Shown in pieces: positions 8,787-18,303 of a stretch of 64,000 nucleotides of DNA. A model generated the notes under the pieces. The model saw only the letters and a list, made by a program, of their open reading frames with translations, had not been told where the DNA came from and did no database searches. The stretch is taken from positions 1-64,000 of the forward strand of contig NZ_JAUMUI010000009.1 in assembly GCF_030530745.1 (NCBI RefSeq), in the 5' to 3' direction. A program made the translations under genes and the position numbers. Source of the DNA: Neisseria sp. (GTDB taxonomy: Bacteria; Pseudomonadota; Gammaproteobacteria; Burkholderiales; Neisseriaceae). Position 1 is the stretch's first letter. Each line of letters starts with the position of its first letter.

Positions 8787-9809
8787 TTACTTTTCCGGCA
8801 GTAAAACGGGCTGGTGGGGCTCAATCTGCAGAATATAGCGTATCCAGTTGCCGAAACTGTATTTTCTGCGGACGGCTTCATCGATTCTGCAATACGGCCG
8901 GGCTAAGAAATCATCTAAACCGTCGAATGTTTTACCGTTCCAGATAAATATGTTGTCGGGGTGGTAAAAATCGTATTTAGCAACTTCACTGTTGGTTGTA
9001 ATCAGTTTTTTATGATAACCCACAGCTTCGAAAACCCTAAGCGACAGGCCTTTATGCGTGCTGATAACGAAGTCGGCCAGTATTCCGCAGCGCAATGTGT
9101 TTTGCAAATGCCGACGGTAACTGATTCCGTTATGGAAACGGATATTGTTCGCAGTATACTCTTTCTCTGCCCCATAATTGTTGTCATAGGCAATCTGAAA
9201 ATCAAGTTTGATGCCGTTTTGTTCTGCGTAAAGACAGAACCGGTTAACAGCTTCGATTCGGTCGCTGCGGTGCGCCCCGACAAAATAAACGGTATCAGGC
9301 TCGTCAGGCTCGCCTGTGGGGAAATGATCGAAATAAAAACTGGTAGCGGGCAGTAATGCCGGATGCTTACCGAGATCATCGGGATCAAAAACATAATAGC
9401 GGTCGAATAACGGAATATGTCCTGCCGCCGCAGGAAAACGCCCGATACCGTCCCACTGATAATTTACCATTATGCCGCTGTCTGCTTTAACTTTTTGAAG
9501 AAAACCTGCGGGATAAATGTCGGAACGGATAAACAAAGCATAATCAAACTGGAGATTTCGTGCCAACTGTGCGGAAAGCTCTTTCTGCTTCAAACGTATC
9601 ATCAGCTCTTTTTTTGCTTCTTTGTTTCCAAGCAGTTTCTGCCATTGAACCGATAGCCGCGACCACAGCCCGGGATAGTGAAAATCAAGAGAGTCCAATG
9701 AAAAATCAATAACTTCGAAATTATGATATTCAAGGCATTCCGCAACAATTTTCGCCAGGCCTGCATCATTTATCATGCCCAGCAGTAAAGTGGGTCTAGG
9801 TTTGCTCAT
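8787..9809 (-). CDS. Glycosyltransferase-like protein, paralogue of the 7570-8625 gene
   Basis: Protein of 340 residues sharing with its downstream neighbour the blocks GLSLRVFEAVGYHKKL, YDFYHPDNIFIWNG and the C-terminal YSFGNW. The ATG at 9809 overlaps the end of the GT9 gene by 14 nt, indicating translational coupling; an upstream TTG at 9821 is possible but less likely. No membrane segment or signal is visible. The role is inferred to be a transferase for surface glycan. The two paralogues differ strongly in the first 150 residues, which suggests different acceptors. Confidence 0.7.
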   Translation of the reverse strand: MSKPRPTLLLGMINDAGLAKIVAECLEYHNFEVIDFSLDSLDFHYPGLWSRLSVQWQKLLGNKEAKKELMIRLKQKELSAQLARNLQFDYALFIRSDIYPAGFLQKVKADSGIMVNYQWDGIGRFPAAAGHIPLFDRYYVFDPDDLGKHPALLPATSFYFDHFPTGEPDEPDTVYFVGAHRSDRIEAVNRFCLYAEQNGIKLDFQIAYDNNYGAEKEYTANNIRFHNGISYRRHLQNTLRCGILADFVISTHKGLSLRVFEAVGYHKKLITTNSEVAKYDFYHPDNIFIWNGKTFDGLDDFLARPYCRIDEAVRRKYSFGNWIRYILQIEPHQPVLLPEK

Positions 9810-10899
9810 GCTGTTTGCCAAAGTCGGTTGGAGGGCTTTTTTCCCGCTTCATCAGCCCGATAACGGCCTGAGGGCTGATTTCATTAACTGTTCCTTTAAA
9901 AAACAAACAATCGCTTTTGCTGCTTCTCGGATACCAGTTCTCGAAATTCTGCGGATTTTTGTGATAAAGGCCGATAATCCGTTTGTCTAATGCGGCAGCA
10001 ATATGAATAATGGCGGTATCCGGTGAAACAACGGTATCGGCAAAACGCAAAATTTCTATACTGTCATTGATTGTTTGTGTGTCCGCATACACAAAGCAGT
10101 TTTTTCTTGGCCGGCATAATGCCGTTAATGCAGGGGTTGCTTCAGGGTAGGTCAGCAATACAAATTGCCGCAGGGGAAACGCCTCCTGCAATGCAGCCAG
10201 CATTTTCCCAATGGCCGCATTATCAAATGTGCGTGATTTGGAAGCCCCGAAAAAATTAAGTGCAATATAGTCTTTCAAGGCATTTTCCTGCAGAAACCGC
10301 CGCACCCCTTCGGCAGATGCAGTGCTTTCAGGCAGAGCCGGGGCAGTATCTATCTGTGTAAAACCCAAAAGCTTCAAAGCCTCTGCATAAATATCTGCAT
10401 AGTGCTGCCGCTTATTGGTGATATTCAGATTAAACAGGCGGTAATCGGCCTTATCCAAGCCGACGTTATACGGGCTGTTCAACGCATTGAGCAAAACCAA
10501 ATCGCGGTCCCGCAGAAACAGCGTGGGTTCTATGGTTACGTTATATTGCCCCGCCAATGATTTTCCCAGTTTCCAATAGGCGGCGGCAGACTTTGCCTTC
10601 ACTTCATGCACAGCATCGATATAAGGGTTATCGTCGAATAACCGGCGGTTTTTCGAACTGCATACCACCCCGATCTTAATATCCGGATTAGCCAGTTTGA
10701 TTTCCCTGAAAGCAAACGAGCTGACGATATAATCGCCTATTTTCCCGTCTTGCCGTAAGAACAATATCGAAGCCAGGCTTTGCGGATTAAGCCCGACAGC
10801 AGATGCTGCGGGCACCCGGTCGAAAAAAGCTTTGCTCCATTTCAACCGTTGCGCCTTTAATGCATCCCTTAATTTGGTATGGTAGGTTTTGAGAAACAT
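9796..10899 (-). CDS. Glycosyltransferase family 9 (heptosyltransferase-like)
   Basis: Protein of 367 residues resembling heptosyltransferases that build the lipooligosaccharide core at the inner face of the membrane. The N-terminal fold has ILFLRQDGKIGDYIVSSFAF (the GT9 'GDxxxxxP'-like loop) and the C-terminal half has VVSPDTAIIHIAAALDKRIIGLY, the usual family-9 donor-site block. It is the first gene of a three-gene overlapping run. An uptake sequence lies just upstream of the ATG. I cannot tell whether the donor is heptose or another sugar. It does not look like a core waaC/waaF copy, since it is longer at the N-terminus. Confidence 0.8.
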   Translation of the reverse strand: MFLKTYHTKLRDALKAQRLKWSKAFFDRVPAASAVGLNPQSLASILFLRQDGKIGDYIVSSFAFREIKLANPDIKIGVVCSSKNRRLFDDNPYIDAVHEVKAKSAAAYWKLGKSLAGQYNVTIEPTLFLRDRDLVLLNALNSPYNVGLDKADYRLFNLNITNKRQHYADIYAEALKLLGFTQIDTAPALPESTASAEGVRRFLQENALKDYIALNFFGASKSRTFDNAAIGKMLAALQEAFPLRQFVLLTYPEATPALTALCRPRKNCFVYADTQTINDSIEILRFADTVVSPDTAIIHIAAALDKRIIGLYHKNPQNFENWYPRSSKSDCLFFKGTVNEISPQAVIGLMKREKSPPTDFGKQHEQT

Positions 10900-10956
10900 A
10901 TCAGGCCGTCTGAAAACACAATCAATCTTGAAAATTCACAAGTATACCGATTCCGG

Positions 10957-13020
10957 CTATTCGCCCAACAGCGCGATATCGGCCACTGCGTTCATTTGCC
11001 CCGCCAGCCGGTTGAGCAGGTTGAGGCGGTTTTGTTTTACTGCAGCATCGTCGGCCATCACCATCACGCCGTCGAAAAACGCATCGACCTGCGGTTTGAT
11101 GGCGGCCAGCCCGGTCAAGGCCGTCTGAAAATCCTGCGCGGCCAGCGCGGCATCGATTTTCGGCTGCAAGGCTTGCGAAGCGGCAAACAACGCCTGCTCT
11201 TCGGTCTGCTGCAACAGGTTTTCGTTGACTGCACCCAGTTCGGCACCGGCTTTTTTCAGCAGGTTCTGCACGCGTTTGTTGGCAGCGGCCAGCGCGGCGG
11301 CTTCGGGTAGTTTTTTAAATGCTTCTACCGCTTGCAGTTTGGCGGGCAGGTCGTTGAGGCGGTCGGGGCGCTTGGCCAGCACGGCGGCCACTACATCTTG
11401 CGGGTAGTCGTTTTGCAGCAGCACCGCCAGCCGCGCCTGCATAAATTCGGCCACTTCAGAAAGCGTGTTGTCGGCCAGTTTGCCGGCAGGGAAGGTGGCA
11501 TAGGCGGCTTGCAGCACGTCGCTGATGCTTAAATCGCTGTTCATCAGCATGCGCAAGATGCCCAAGGCGGAGCGGCGCAATGCGTAGGGGTCTTTGTCGC
11601 CGCTGGGAATCAGGCCGATGCCCCAAATGCCGACCAGTGTTTCCAGTTTGTCGGCCAGCGCGGCGGCGGTGGCTATCTTGCCTTCGGGCAGTTTGTCGCC
11701 GGCAAAGCGCGGCCAGTAATGCTGCTCGACGGCGTTGGCGATTTCTTCGCCCTCTCCGTCCAAGCGGGCGTAGTATTTGCCCATGGTGCCTTGCAGCTCG
11801 GGGAATTCGCCCACCATTTCGGTAACCAAATCGGCTTTGGATAAGCGGGTGGCACGCTCGGCGGTGCCGGCATCGGCGCCCAAGGCGGCGGCGATGTGGC
11901 GGCTGATGGCGGCCAGCCGTTCGATGCGTTCGGCCTGACTGCCCAGTTTGTTGTGGTACACCACTTGCGATAATTTCGGCAAACGGCTCTCGAGCGTGGC
12001 TTTCTGGTCTTGCTTGTAGAAAAACTCGGCATCAGCCAGCCGCGCGCGCAACACGCGCTCGTTGCCGCGGATAATGTGCGACGGGTCTTCGGCCTGCAGG
12101 TTGGAAACCAGCAGGAAGCGGTTCATCAGTTTGCCGTTTTGGTCGAGCAGCGGGAAGTATTTCTGGTTTTGCTGCATGGTGAGAATCAGGCATTCCTGCG
12201 GCACGGCGAGAAAGTGCTCTTCAAAACCCGCTTCCAGCACTACCGGCCATTCCACCAGCGCGGTTACTTCGTCGAGCAGGGCCTCATTGGCGGCCACTGT
12301 GGCGTTCAGACGGCCTGCGTGTTGGTTTAAGGCCGTCTGAATGGCGGTTTTGCGCTCGGCAAACGAAGCGATCACCTTGCCTTCGTTTTTCAGTTGTTCG
12401 GCGTAGGCATCGGCGTTGGCCAACACAATGTGGCCGTCTGAAAGAAAGCGGTGGCCGAGGGTGAAGTTGCGGCTCTGCAAACCCAATACGTTTACCGGCA
12501 CCACTTCGCTGCCGTGCAGCGCCACCAAACCGTGCACGGGGCGCACGAAGGTGTGGGTGCTGCTGCCCCAGCGCATCACTTTCGGAATCGGCAGTTTTTT
12601 CACCGCCTGATTGAGAATGTCTTCCAGCAGTTCGCCCAAAGGCCTGCCGGTTTGGGTGTATTCATAGGCAAACACGTCCTGCCTGCCGTCGTTGATGATT
12701 TTCAAATCTTCGATTTTGGCACTGGCGCTGCGGGCGAAACCTTCCAAGGCTTTGGTGGGCACACCGTCTTTCATACCGCTGGCCACGGCCGGGCCTTTTT
12801 TCACGATTTGACAGTCGGCCTGCACCGGCTTCACGTTTTTCACCTGCACGGCCAAACGGCGCGGCGAGGCATAAGCAGTGTATTGAGCCGCGCCTTCGAT
12901 CAGCTCGTTTTTTTCCAAGCCTTCGGCCACGGCGGCGGCAAAATGGCTGCCGAGATTATTCAGGGCTTTGGGCGGCAGCTCTTCGGTTAAAAGTTCGATC
13001 AAGAGGGTTGGGGTTGTCAT
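10957..13020 (-). CDS. glyS: Glycyl-tRNA synthetase beta subunit
   Basis: Beta chain of the alpha2beta2 glycyl-tRNA synthetase that charges tRNA-Gly. It has 687 residues, full length. It opens with TLLIELLTEELPPKALNN and contains MRWGSSTHTFVRPVHG, ILTMQQNQKYFPLLD and, near the C-terminus, an anticodon-binding-type region VDAFFDGVMVMADD. The start chosen is the ATG at 13020; an upstream TTG at 13038 is unlikely. Two or more uptake sequences lie within the gene (for example near 11122 and 12330). It is separated from glyQ by a block of msbA and glycan genes. Confidence 0.97.
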   Translation of the reverse strand: MTTPTLLIELLTEELPPKALNNLGSHFAAAVAEGLEKNELIEGAAQYTAYASPRRLAVQVKNVKPVQADCQIVKKGPAVASGMKDGVPTKALEGFARSASAKIEDLKIINDGRQDVFAYEYTQTGRPLGELLEDILNQAVKKLPIPKVMRWGSSTHTFVRPVHGLVALHGSEVVPVNVLGLQSRNFTLGHRFLSDGHIVLANADAYAEQLKNEGKVIASFAERKTAIQTALNQHAGRLNATVAANEALLDEVTALVEWPVVLEAGFEEHFLAVPQECLILTMQQNQKYFPLLDQNGKLMNRFLLVSNLQAEDPSHIIRGNERVLRARLADAEFFYKQDQKATLESRLPKLSQVVYHNKLGSQAERIERLAAISRHIAAALGADAGTAERATRLSKADLVTEMVGEFPELQGTMGKYYARLDGEGEEIANAVEQHYWPRFAGDKLPEGKIATAAALADKLETLVGIWGIGLIPSGDKDPYALRRSALGILRMLMNSDLSISDVLQAAYATFPAGKLADNTLSEVAEFMQARLAVLLQNDYPQDVVAAVLAKRPDRLNDLPAKLQAVEAFKKLPEAAALAAANKRVQNLLKKAGAELGAVNENLLQQTEEQALFAASQALQPKIDAALAAQDFQTALTGLAAIKPQVDAFFDGVMVMADDAAVKQNRLNLLNRLAGQMNAVADIALLGE

Positions 13021-13051
13021 AGTTTTCGGCTTCGTCAATAAAATGTGGGGT

Positions 13052-15772
13052 TTATGCTTGTTCGGATTTCAGGATTTGCTCAACAGAAGGCAGCCTTGGC
13101 GGCCAGGCCAGACCATAAGCGCCCGGTTCGACGGTCAGATTAGGGTTATAGGCAGGATCATGCCTGATAATTTCTTTCCATTTTGATTGGAAATACCGGT
13201 ATTCCTGCTTGAAACGCTCCTCTTTTTCCGGGGTATTTTCGTAGCCCCTGCTTGCAGATTCATAATGATACAGCTCTGCATACGGGGTATAGACAATTCT
13301 ATAGCCTTGCTGTATCACCTTCAGGCAGAAGTCGATATCGTTATATGCGATTTTGAGGTTTTCTTCGTCCAAACCGCCCACCCGGCAGTAAATTTCCTTC
13401 GACACCAGCAGGCAGGCGGCAGTAACCGCAGAAAAATTGCTGATGAAGTTTGCCCTCCCCGCATAGCCGGGAAAACCGTTCGGTTGGCGGCAGAATATAT
13501 GGCCCGCAGCCCCCCCCATACCGACTATAACGCCAGCATGCTGGATGGTATTGTCGGGATACAGCAGTTTCGCACCGACAATGCCTACACCCGGCCTCAG
13601 GATATGGGACACCATTTCATCCAGCCACCCGGGGGTGATTACCTCAATATCGTTATTTAAAAGGCATAAAAACTCTCCGTCGGCAATTTCTGCAGCACGA
13701 TTGTTCAGGGCAGAATAATTAAACGGCGAATCATCCCTTAAAACGGTAACCGGATATTTTTCTTTTATTTCGTCGAAATAGCACAGGGCCGCATCGTCGT
13801 CGGAACCGTTATCAACCAAAACAACATTAAAATTTTTGTAGGTGGTTAAATTAAAAATGCTTTCAATACACTGTTTTACCAATTTAAAGCCGTTTCGGGT
13901 AGGAATGATAACGGAAACTTTGGGCTGCTTCTCAGGAAGGCGGTAATGGGCGCGGTAACTGGTTTCCAAAAGTTTTACCGAACCGTTGAAACCCATTCTT
14001 TCAAAATGCTCGTTTAAAGCACGTTCACCCGCAATCATGGCATACGGCTTGGCCTCCGCCCCCCCCGCCGTGCTCAAGGCATGAATGCGCCAATGATAGA
14101 GGATTCGGGGGATATGCAGAATGTTTTCATGAGGAACGGTTTCGATGAAACGCAGGGCTAAATCATAATCTTGCGCGCCCTCAAACCCCAAACGGAAACC
14201 GCCCAATTCACGTACGATTGAAGCCCGGTATACGCCCAGATGCGTAATCAGGTTATGGGCATAAAACAAATCCTGATTCCAATCCGGCTTGAAATACGGG
14301 TTCAGCCTGTTATTTTCTTCGTCGATTTTATCTTCATCAGAATAAATCAAATCAACATGCGGATTTTCGATAATGGCACGGGCCACCCAAAACAAAGCAT
14401 GTTCGGGCAAGAGGTCATCGTTATCGAATAAAGCAATAAATTCCCCCGTTGCCAAACCGACGGCAGAATTGCTCGCAGCAGAGATATGGCCGTTTTCCCT
14501 TCGGTAAACCACTTTAATCCGGGCATCTTCCCCGGCATGGTGTTCCAAAACTTTCTTCACTTCAGGGTTTGTCGAAGCGTCGTCGGCAATACACAGCTCC
14601 CAATCCGGATAAATCTGCCTGCGCACGGATTGGATCGCCTGTTCGAGCATCTTCACAGGCGGATTGTAAACCGGCATCACAAGGGAAATCAGCGGCCTGT
14701 TTTTCATTGCCGATACGGCCTTCTTCATCAGGCGGATTTCATCAGGCACCAGTTTGTCGTAACACTCTATCCAATTGGCGTAGCTTCTATCGTCGATTTT
14801 TGTATGGCACAAGGCCTGCTGTTCGGAAAAAACATGTTGCAATACCTGCCTTACACCTTTCCAGCCGAGATTTTGATATGATTTTTTGAGTATCTTATAC
14901 GTTTTACCCACCCCGCCCTGCTCCCGCGTTAAAAAACGGAAAGCTTTGCGGTAGCTGTTGGCTGCACTAACTGCCTGTTCGATTTTAATAAAGGGTTTTG
15001 CTGCCTGAACAGTATATAAAGTTTGGTATTTTTTATGATAACGCTCCCATTGGGAGAGCCGGCGGGCTAATCCCGTGTTGGTTTCATGCAGCCTGAGATA
15101 GGCCTGTTCCAATTGAAACAGCCTGTTTTGCTGCGGCTGTCCGTTTTCGGGCAGCTCTTCAGAACCGCGATGATTCCGCCCGTCAGAAACAAACACAGTT
15201 TTTTTGCGGCGGATTAAAACCCCGGAAAGCCTCACGGCTTCCCCACCGACAGCCAACAGCCGAAGCCAATAATCCCCGACTTCGCCCCCAGTGCTTTTTT
15301 CATCAAATCCGTTTAATGCGGTGAAATCGGCAGCACGGTGCACAGCCGTTAAGGGAATGGCAGGCTGCCTGCTTTCCGATTCCGAATCGGGATATTCCGT
15401 TTCAGAATAAACCAATTTACAGTTGGGGCGGTTTTCCAATACCGCCACACACTCTGCCACATAACCGGGCAGCAGGATATCGCCTTCATCCAAAAATAGA
15501 AAATACCGTCCTTTTGCCAAACGCGCGGCATGATTGCGCGCGGCGGCTGCAGTGGGATGGCCCTCGCAGATAAAGCGGGTATCGGGGCTGGCGTTTGCCG
15601 AATCTGCCAATAATGACGATACGTTGTTTTCACCCGAACCATAACCGGTAACAACCGTTTCAATACCGGCATAATCCTGCAGCCCTACGGATGCAAGGGT
15701 TTCCACCAAATCCTGCCCGCCATGACGGCAGGTAATCATCACAGAAACAAGAGGAAGGAGGTTGTGCTTCAT
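13052..15772 (-). CDS. Multi-domain glycosyltransferase family 2 protein
   Basis: A 906-residue protein with three GT-A (family 2) modules in a row. Module 1 (residues 1 to about 190) begins VSVMITCRHGG but has FLDEGD where a DxD metal site is expected, so it may be inactive. A linker with a likely helical stretch follows. Module 2 (from about residue 350) has ISLVMPVYNPP and FDNDD. Module 3 (from about residue 620) has VSVIIPTRNG, VDNGSDDD and LNNDIEV. Such tandem enzymes extend O-chains or repeat units. Two G8 runs lie in the frame. It directly follows glyS upstream and belongs to the surface-glycan block. Confidence 0.85.
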   Translation of the reverse strand: MKHNLLPLVSVMITCRHGGQDLVETLASVGLQDYAGIETVVTGYGSGENNVSSLLADSANASPDTRFICEGHPTAAAARNHAARLAKGRYFLFLDEGDILLPGYVAECVAVLENRPNCKLVYSETEYPDSESESRQPAIPLTAVHRAADFTALNGFDEKSTGGEVGDYWLRLLAVGGEAVRLSGVLIRRKKTVFVSDGRNHRGSEELPENGQPQQNRLFQLEQAYLRLHETNTGLARRLSQWERYHKKYQTLYTVQAAKPFIKIEQAVSAANSYRKAFRFLTREQGGVGKTYKILKKSYQNLGWKGVRQVLQHVFSEQQALCHTKIDDRSYANWIECYDKLVPDEIRLMKKAVSAMKNRPLISLVMPVYNPPVKMLEQAIQSVRRQIYPDWELCIADDASTNPEVKKVLEHHAGEDARIKVVYRRENGHISAASNSAVGLATGEFIALFDNDDLLPEHALFWVARAIIENPHVDLIYSDEDKIDEENNRLNPYFKPDWNQDLFYAHNLITHLGVYRASIVRELGGFRLGFEGAQDYDLALRFIETVPHENILHIPRILYHWRIHALSTAGGAEAKPYAMIAGERALNEHFERMGFNGSVKLLETSYRAHYRLPEKQPKVSVIIPTRNGFKLVKQCIESIFNLTTYKNFNVVLVDNGSDDDAALCYFDEIKEKYPVTVLRDDSPFNYSALNNRAAEIADGEFLCLLNNDIEVITPGWLDEMVSHILRPGVGIVGAKLLYPDNTIQHAGVIVGMGGAAGHIFCRQPNGFPGYAGRANFISNFSAVTAACLLVSKEIYCRVGGLDEENLKIAYNDIDFCLKVIQQGYRIVYTPYAELYHYESASRGYENTPEKEERFKQEYRYFQSKWKEIIRHDPAYNPNLTVEPGAYGLAWPPRLPSVEQILKSEQA
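13510..13517. repeat. Homopolymer C8 (G8 in coding strand)
   Basis: Eight C on the + strand, read as G8 in the multi-domain glycosyltransferase (codons for MGGAAGH in module 3). A change by one base would shift the frame and remove the last part of module 3, so this is a possible slipped-strand switch. Confidence 0.7.
14059..14066. repeat. Second homopolymer C8 (G8 in coding strand)
   Basis: Eight C on the + strand, read as G8 in the same glycosyltransferase (codons for TAGGAE, between modules 2 and 3). Slippage here would truncate the protein before module 3. Confidence 0.7.
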
Positions 15773-15894
15773 AATACGGTTTCTTTTTATTTTTCAAACA
15801 GCCGGCTGCCCAAATGTGAAATTGTGTTCCCGTTTTAGAATCGACATGGTAGCCGACCGATAAGATATTCTCCTACACCTTTTCAAGGATAGGT

Positions 15895-17490
15895 TTAATT
15901 TCCTGCCGAATGAAAATCAGTCTGAATCTGATGAGCATTTCCAAGTATTGGAAAATCAGTAGCATTGCCATCTATTTTCATCAGAGATTCTGGTTTTGAT
16001 AACACACGAACCTCGGAACAACGTGCTTTATAAACTTCTTGTTCCACTTGGGGAAAATAACCGTTCACTGATTCGAGAACATGGATAAAACTATTCCAGC
16101 TATGGCGTTCTTGTAAAAGTTCCCGACTATACCGCCATGTATTCTCCAGCAATATCTTATCTGAAGTTATATTTTTGATTTTTATTATATTTTTTTCTAA
16201 AACATCATTATCAATAAGTAATGCATCCGGATGGATTAATTCCCCGATACCGCCCACATCATAAGAGATAACCGGCAGACCGTTGGATATTGCCTCAATT
16301 AATACATTAGGCAGTCCGTCATATTGTGAGGTATAAAGAAAAGCAGCATATTGCTGTTTGCCTGCGATTTCCGAAAACGAATTGTATTTTCCGAAATATT
16401 TTACATTTTTCAAAGTTTGGAGCTGTTCTAATTCTTTTCGGCAGACACGTTCAGACTCTCCGTAAACGTGGAACTCCAATTCAGGCATGGCTTTGGCAAT
16501 TTGATACAGCAGCTCCGGGCGTTTTTGCTTGGCAATCCGGCTGGCCCACAGAACCGGTGCCGATTTTCCTGCAGCGGCATAAGGTTTCAGGTTGCCTAAA
16601 AAAGGAAAGTAGACCGTTTTCATTAACCCGTCCAAACCCGTTAACTGACTTTGCTCATCGGGGTACCAGCGGGTGTCGCAGAACACACTTTCTATAAAAT
16701 GAAAAGTCTCGGGCAAATAGCGTGCATAGCCAAAATAAATACCAGGCTCGTATTCGTCTTCGCAAAAAACACTGGCAAAAAGTTTTTTATCCATAGATTT
16801 TAACTGGAGGCCATATTTTTTATAAACATCCCAACCGAGAGCGGAATTAATATTGTGTATGGTTTGCGCAGGAGTCTGAAGAAGCAGGCGGACCAACAAT
16901 TCTGCCGACTTGTGCGGGCTGAGCTTCTCTGAAAATCCTGAAAAATTCAAATGGATTGCAGATGCAGGAAGCCTGTCAAGCCAAGGGGATTCAGCATTTT
17001 CGGTAGTAACCAGCAGAATCTTCATACCTTTTTCATGCTGGGCATTAATATGGTGCAACAAACCCAAATCCGCGCCGCCGCGCTTAAGCCAAGGAGCCAG
17101 AAAAACCACATCAAAATCCAAATGTTTCAAATGACGCATAAGGAGACCGTAAGCTTCACCGTAGCTGTTATGCTCCAGATTAGGAGAAGGTTGATAGCTG
17201 TGCTGGGAAAGCTGGTTGAGGAAATCTTTGCTCGGTTGCAGTGCCGGCTCAATGACACCCAGCGCTTTCAGCTCCCCCATCAAAAAAGAATTAAAAGGAT
17301 GACTATGATCGGCTGTATTGTGTTTGGGCGGTTTCGGCCACCATTCTCTGCGTTCGATCTTTCCTCCGGCACGCAACAGCCGCTGTTTCAGGCGGCTTTT
17401 TGGAAAAGCTTTGACCAATGGTTTGAAAATGATTTTCCAAACAGCCCGAACAATGGATTTAACCATAGATTTAACAGGATTTTTTTTCAT
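15895..17490 (-). CDS. Glycosyltransferase family 4 (GT-B)
   Basis: A 531-residue retaining-type GT-B enzyme, probably adding a sugar to the surface glycan from a nucleotide donor. The N-terminal basic stretch (about 60 residues) could touch the membrane. The acceptor domain has FLAPWLKRGGADLGLLHHI. The donor domain has LWASRIAKQKRPELL, FHVYGESE and the family block DGLPNVLIEAISNGLPVISYDVGGIGEL. Its base composition is more AT-rich than the housekeeping flanks, as in the next three genes, which points to acquisition. A 122-nt gap separates it from the large GT2 gene. Confidence 0.85.
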   Translation of the reverse strand: MKKNPVKSMVKSIVRAVWKIIFKPLVKAFPKSRLKQRLLRAGGKIERREWWPKPPKHNTADHSHPFNSFLMGELKALGVIEPALQPSKDFLNQLSQHSYQPSPNLEHNSYGEAYGLLMRHLKHLDFDVVFLAPWLKRGGADLGLLHHINAQHEKGMKILLVTTENAESPWLDRLPASAIHLNFSGFSEKLSPHKSAELLVRLLLQTPAQTIHNINSALGWDVYKKYGLQLKSMDKKLFASVFCEDEYEPGIYFGYARYLPETFHFIESVFCDTRWYPDEQSQLTGLDGLMKTVYFPFLGNLKPYAAAGKSAPVLWASRIAKQKRPELLYQIAKAMPELEFHVYGESERVCRKELEQLQTLKNVKYFGKYNSFSEIAGKQQYAAFLYTSQYDGLPNVLIEAISNGLPVISYDVGGIGELIHPDALLIDNDVLEKNIIKIKNITSDKILLENTWRYSRELLQERHSWNSFIHVLESVNGYFPQVEQEVYKARCSEVRVLSKPESLMKIDGNATDFPILGNAHQIQTDFHSAGN

Positions 17491-17532
17491 TTGTTATTTC
17501 TTTTCCCAACAATTTCAATCAGTCCCTTTCCA

Positions 17533-18276
17533 TTACAGGCTCAGCTGTGAAAAAAAGCCAGACGGAGGAATAAGGGAGTTATATTGTATATGCTCCTGCA
17601 GCATGGAATTATCGCGACGGCGGTAAAACAGATAAGTTTGCAGAACAGGGACTATTTCTATTCCTGCTGCAATACAACGTAGATTGAAATCCCAATCTTC
17701 GAAAGCAAACTTCGTTTGCCTGCCGATTTTTTCATTGTATGGAAATTGCTTGAAAATATCTGTTTGCGAAAATACAGAAGATACCCAATAATGGCTATTC
17801 ATCATTTGTGCCTGCGGAATTTTCCTAGAAGGGAGAATAGCCTGTATCCCGATATGGCGCCCGAAGCTCAATACATGCCCGGGCATACACAATATAGGGG
17901 AACCGCTTTGGATTGACTGGCGGAGTGCCGCACTAACCCAATTTGAACTGAAAAAATCATCACCATCTAAAAAACCTACATACTCGGTACGAGTGTGGTC
18001 AATTCCAATATTGCGCGACGCACTCAAAGAACCGTTCGACGATTCAATAACTTGATCTTTACTGCTTCCATATCTGCTCAGATAATTTTTCACCGTTTGA
18101 GAAGTAAAAGCATTGGCACAGTCCAATATACAGATTAAATCGATACGGTTTCCATATTTCGCAGAGTAATTCCTAATCCGTTGAAATCCCAACAGGCTTT
18201 TATGTGCATAGACATCTTCACCATGAAAAGTCATGATTATTGTTGCAGGAGGCAGAGATATATGCGGATTTTTCAT
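17533..18276 (-). CDS. Glycosyltransferase family 2
   Basis: A 247-residue single-domain GT-A enzyme. The N-terminus reads ATIIMTFHGED, the donor loop SLSASRNIGIDHTRTEYVGFLDGDDFF contains the DGDD metal site, and FAFEDWDFNLRCIAAG is the usual 'ED' catalytic-base region. No membrane helices are present. It lies 42 nt upstream of the family 4 gene and 27 nt downstream of galE, so all three are probably one transcript. Linkage specificity cannot be read from sequence. Confidence 0.82.
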   Translation of the reverse strand: MKNPHISLPPATIIMTFHGEDVYAHKSLLGFQRIRNYSAKYGNRIDLICILDCANAFTSQTVKNYLSRYGSSKDQVIESSNGSLSASRNIGIDHTRTEYVGFLDGDDFFSSNWVSAALRQSIQSGSPILCMPGHVLSFGRHIGIQAILPSRKIPQAQMMNSHYWVSSVFSQTDIFKQFPYNEKIGRQTKFAFEDWDFNLRCIAAGIEIVPVLQTYLFYRRRDNSMLQEHIQYNSLIPPSGFFSQLSL

Positions 18277-18303
18277 ATCATATTTTCTCGTTTTACAAGT
18301 ATG

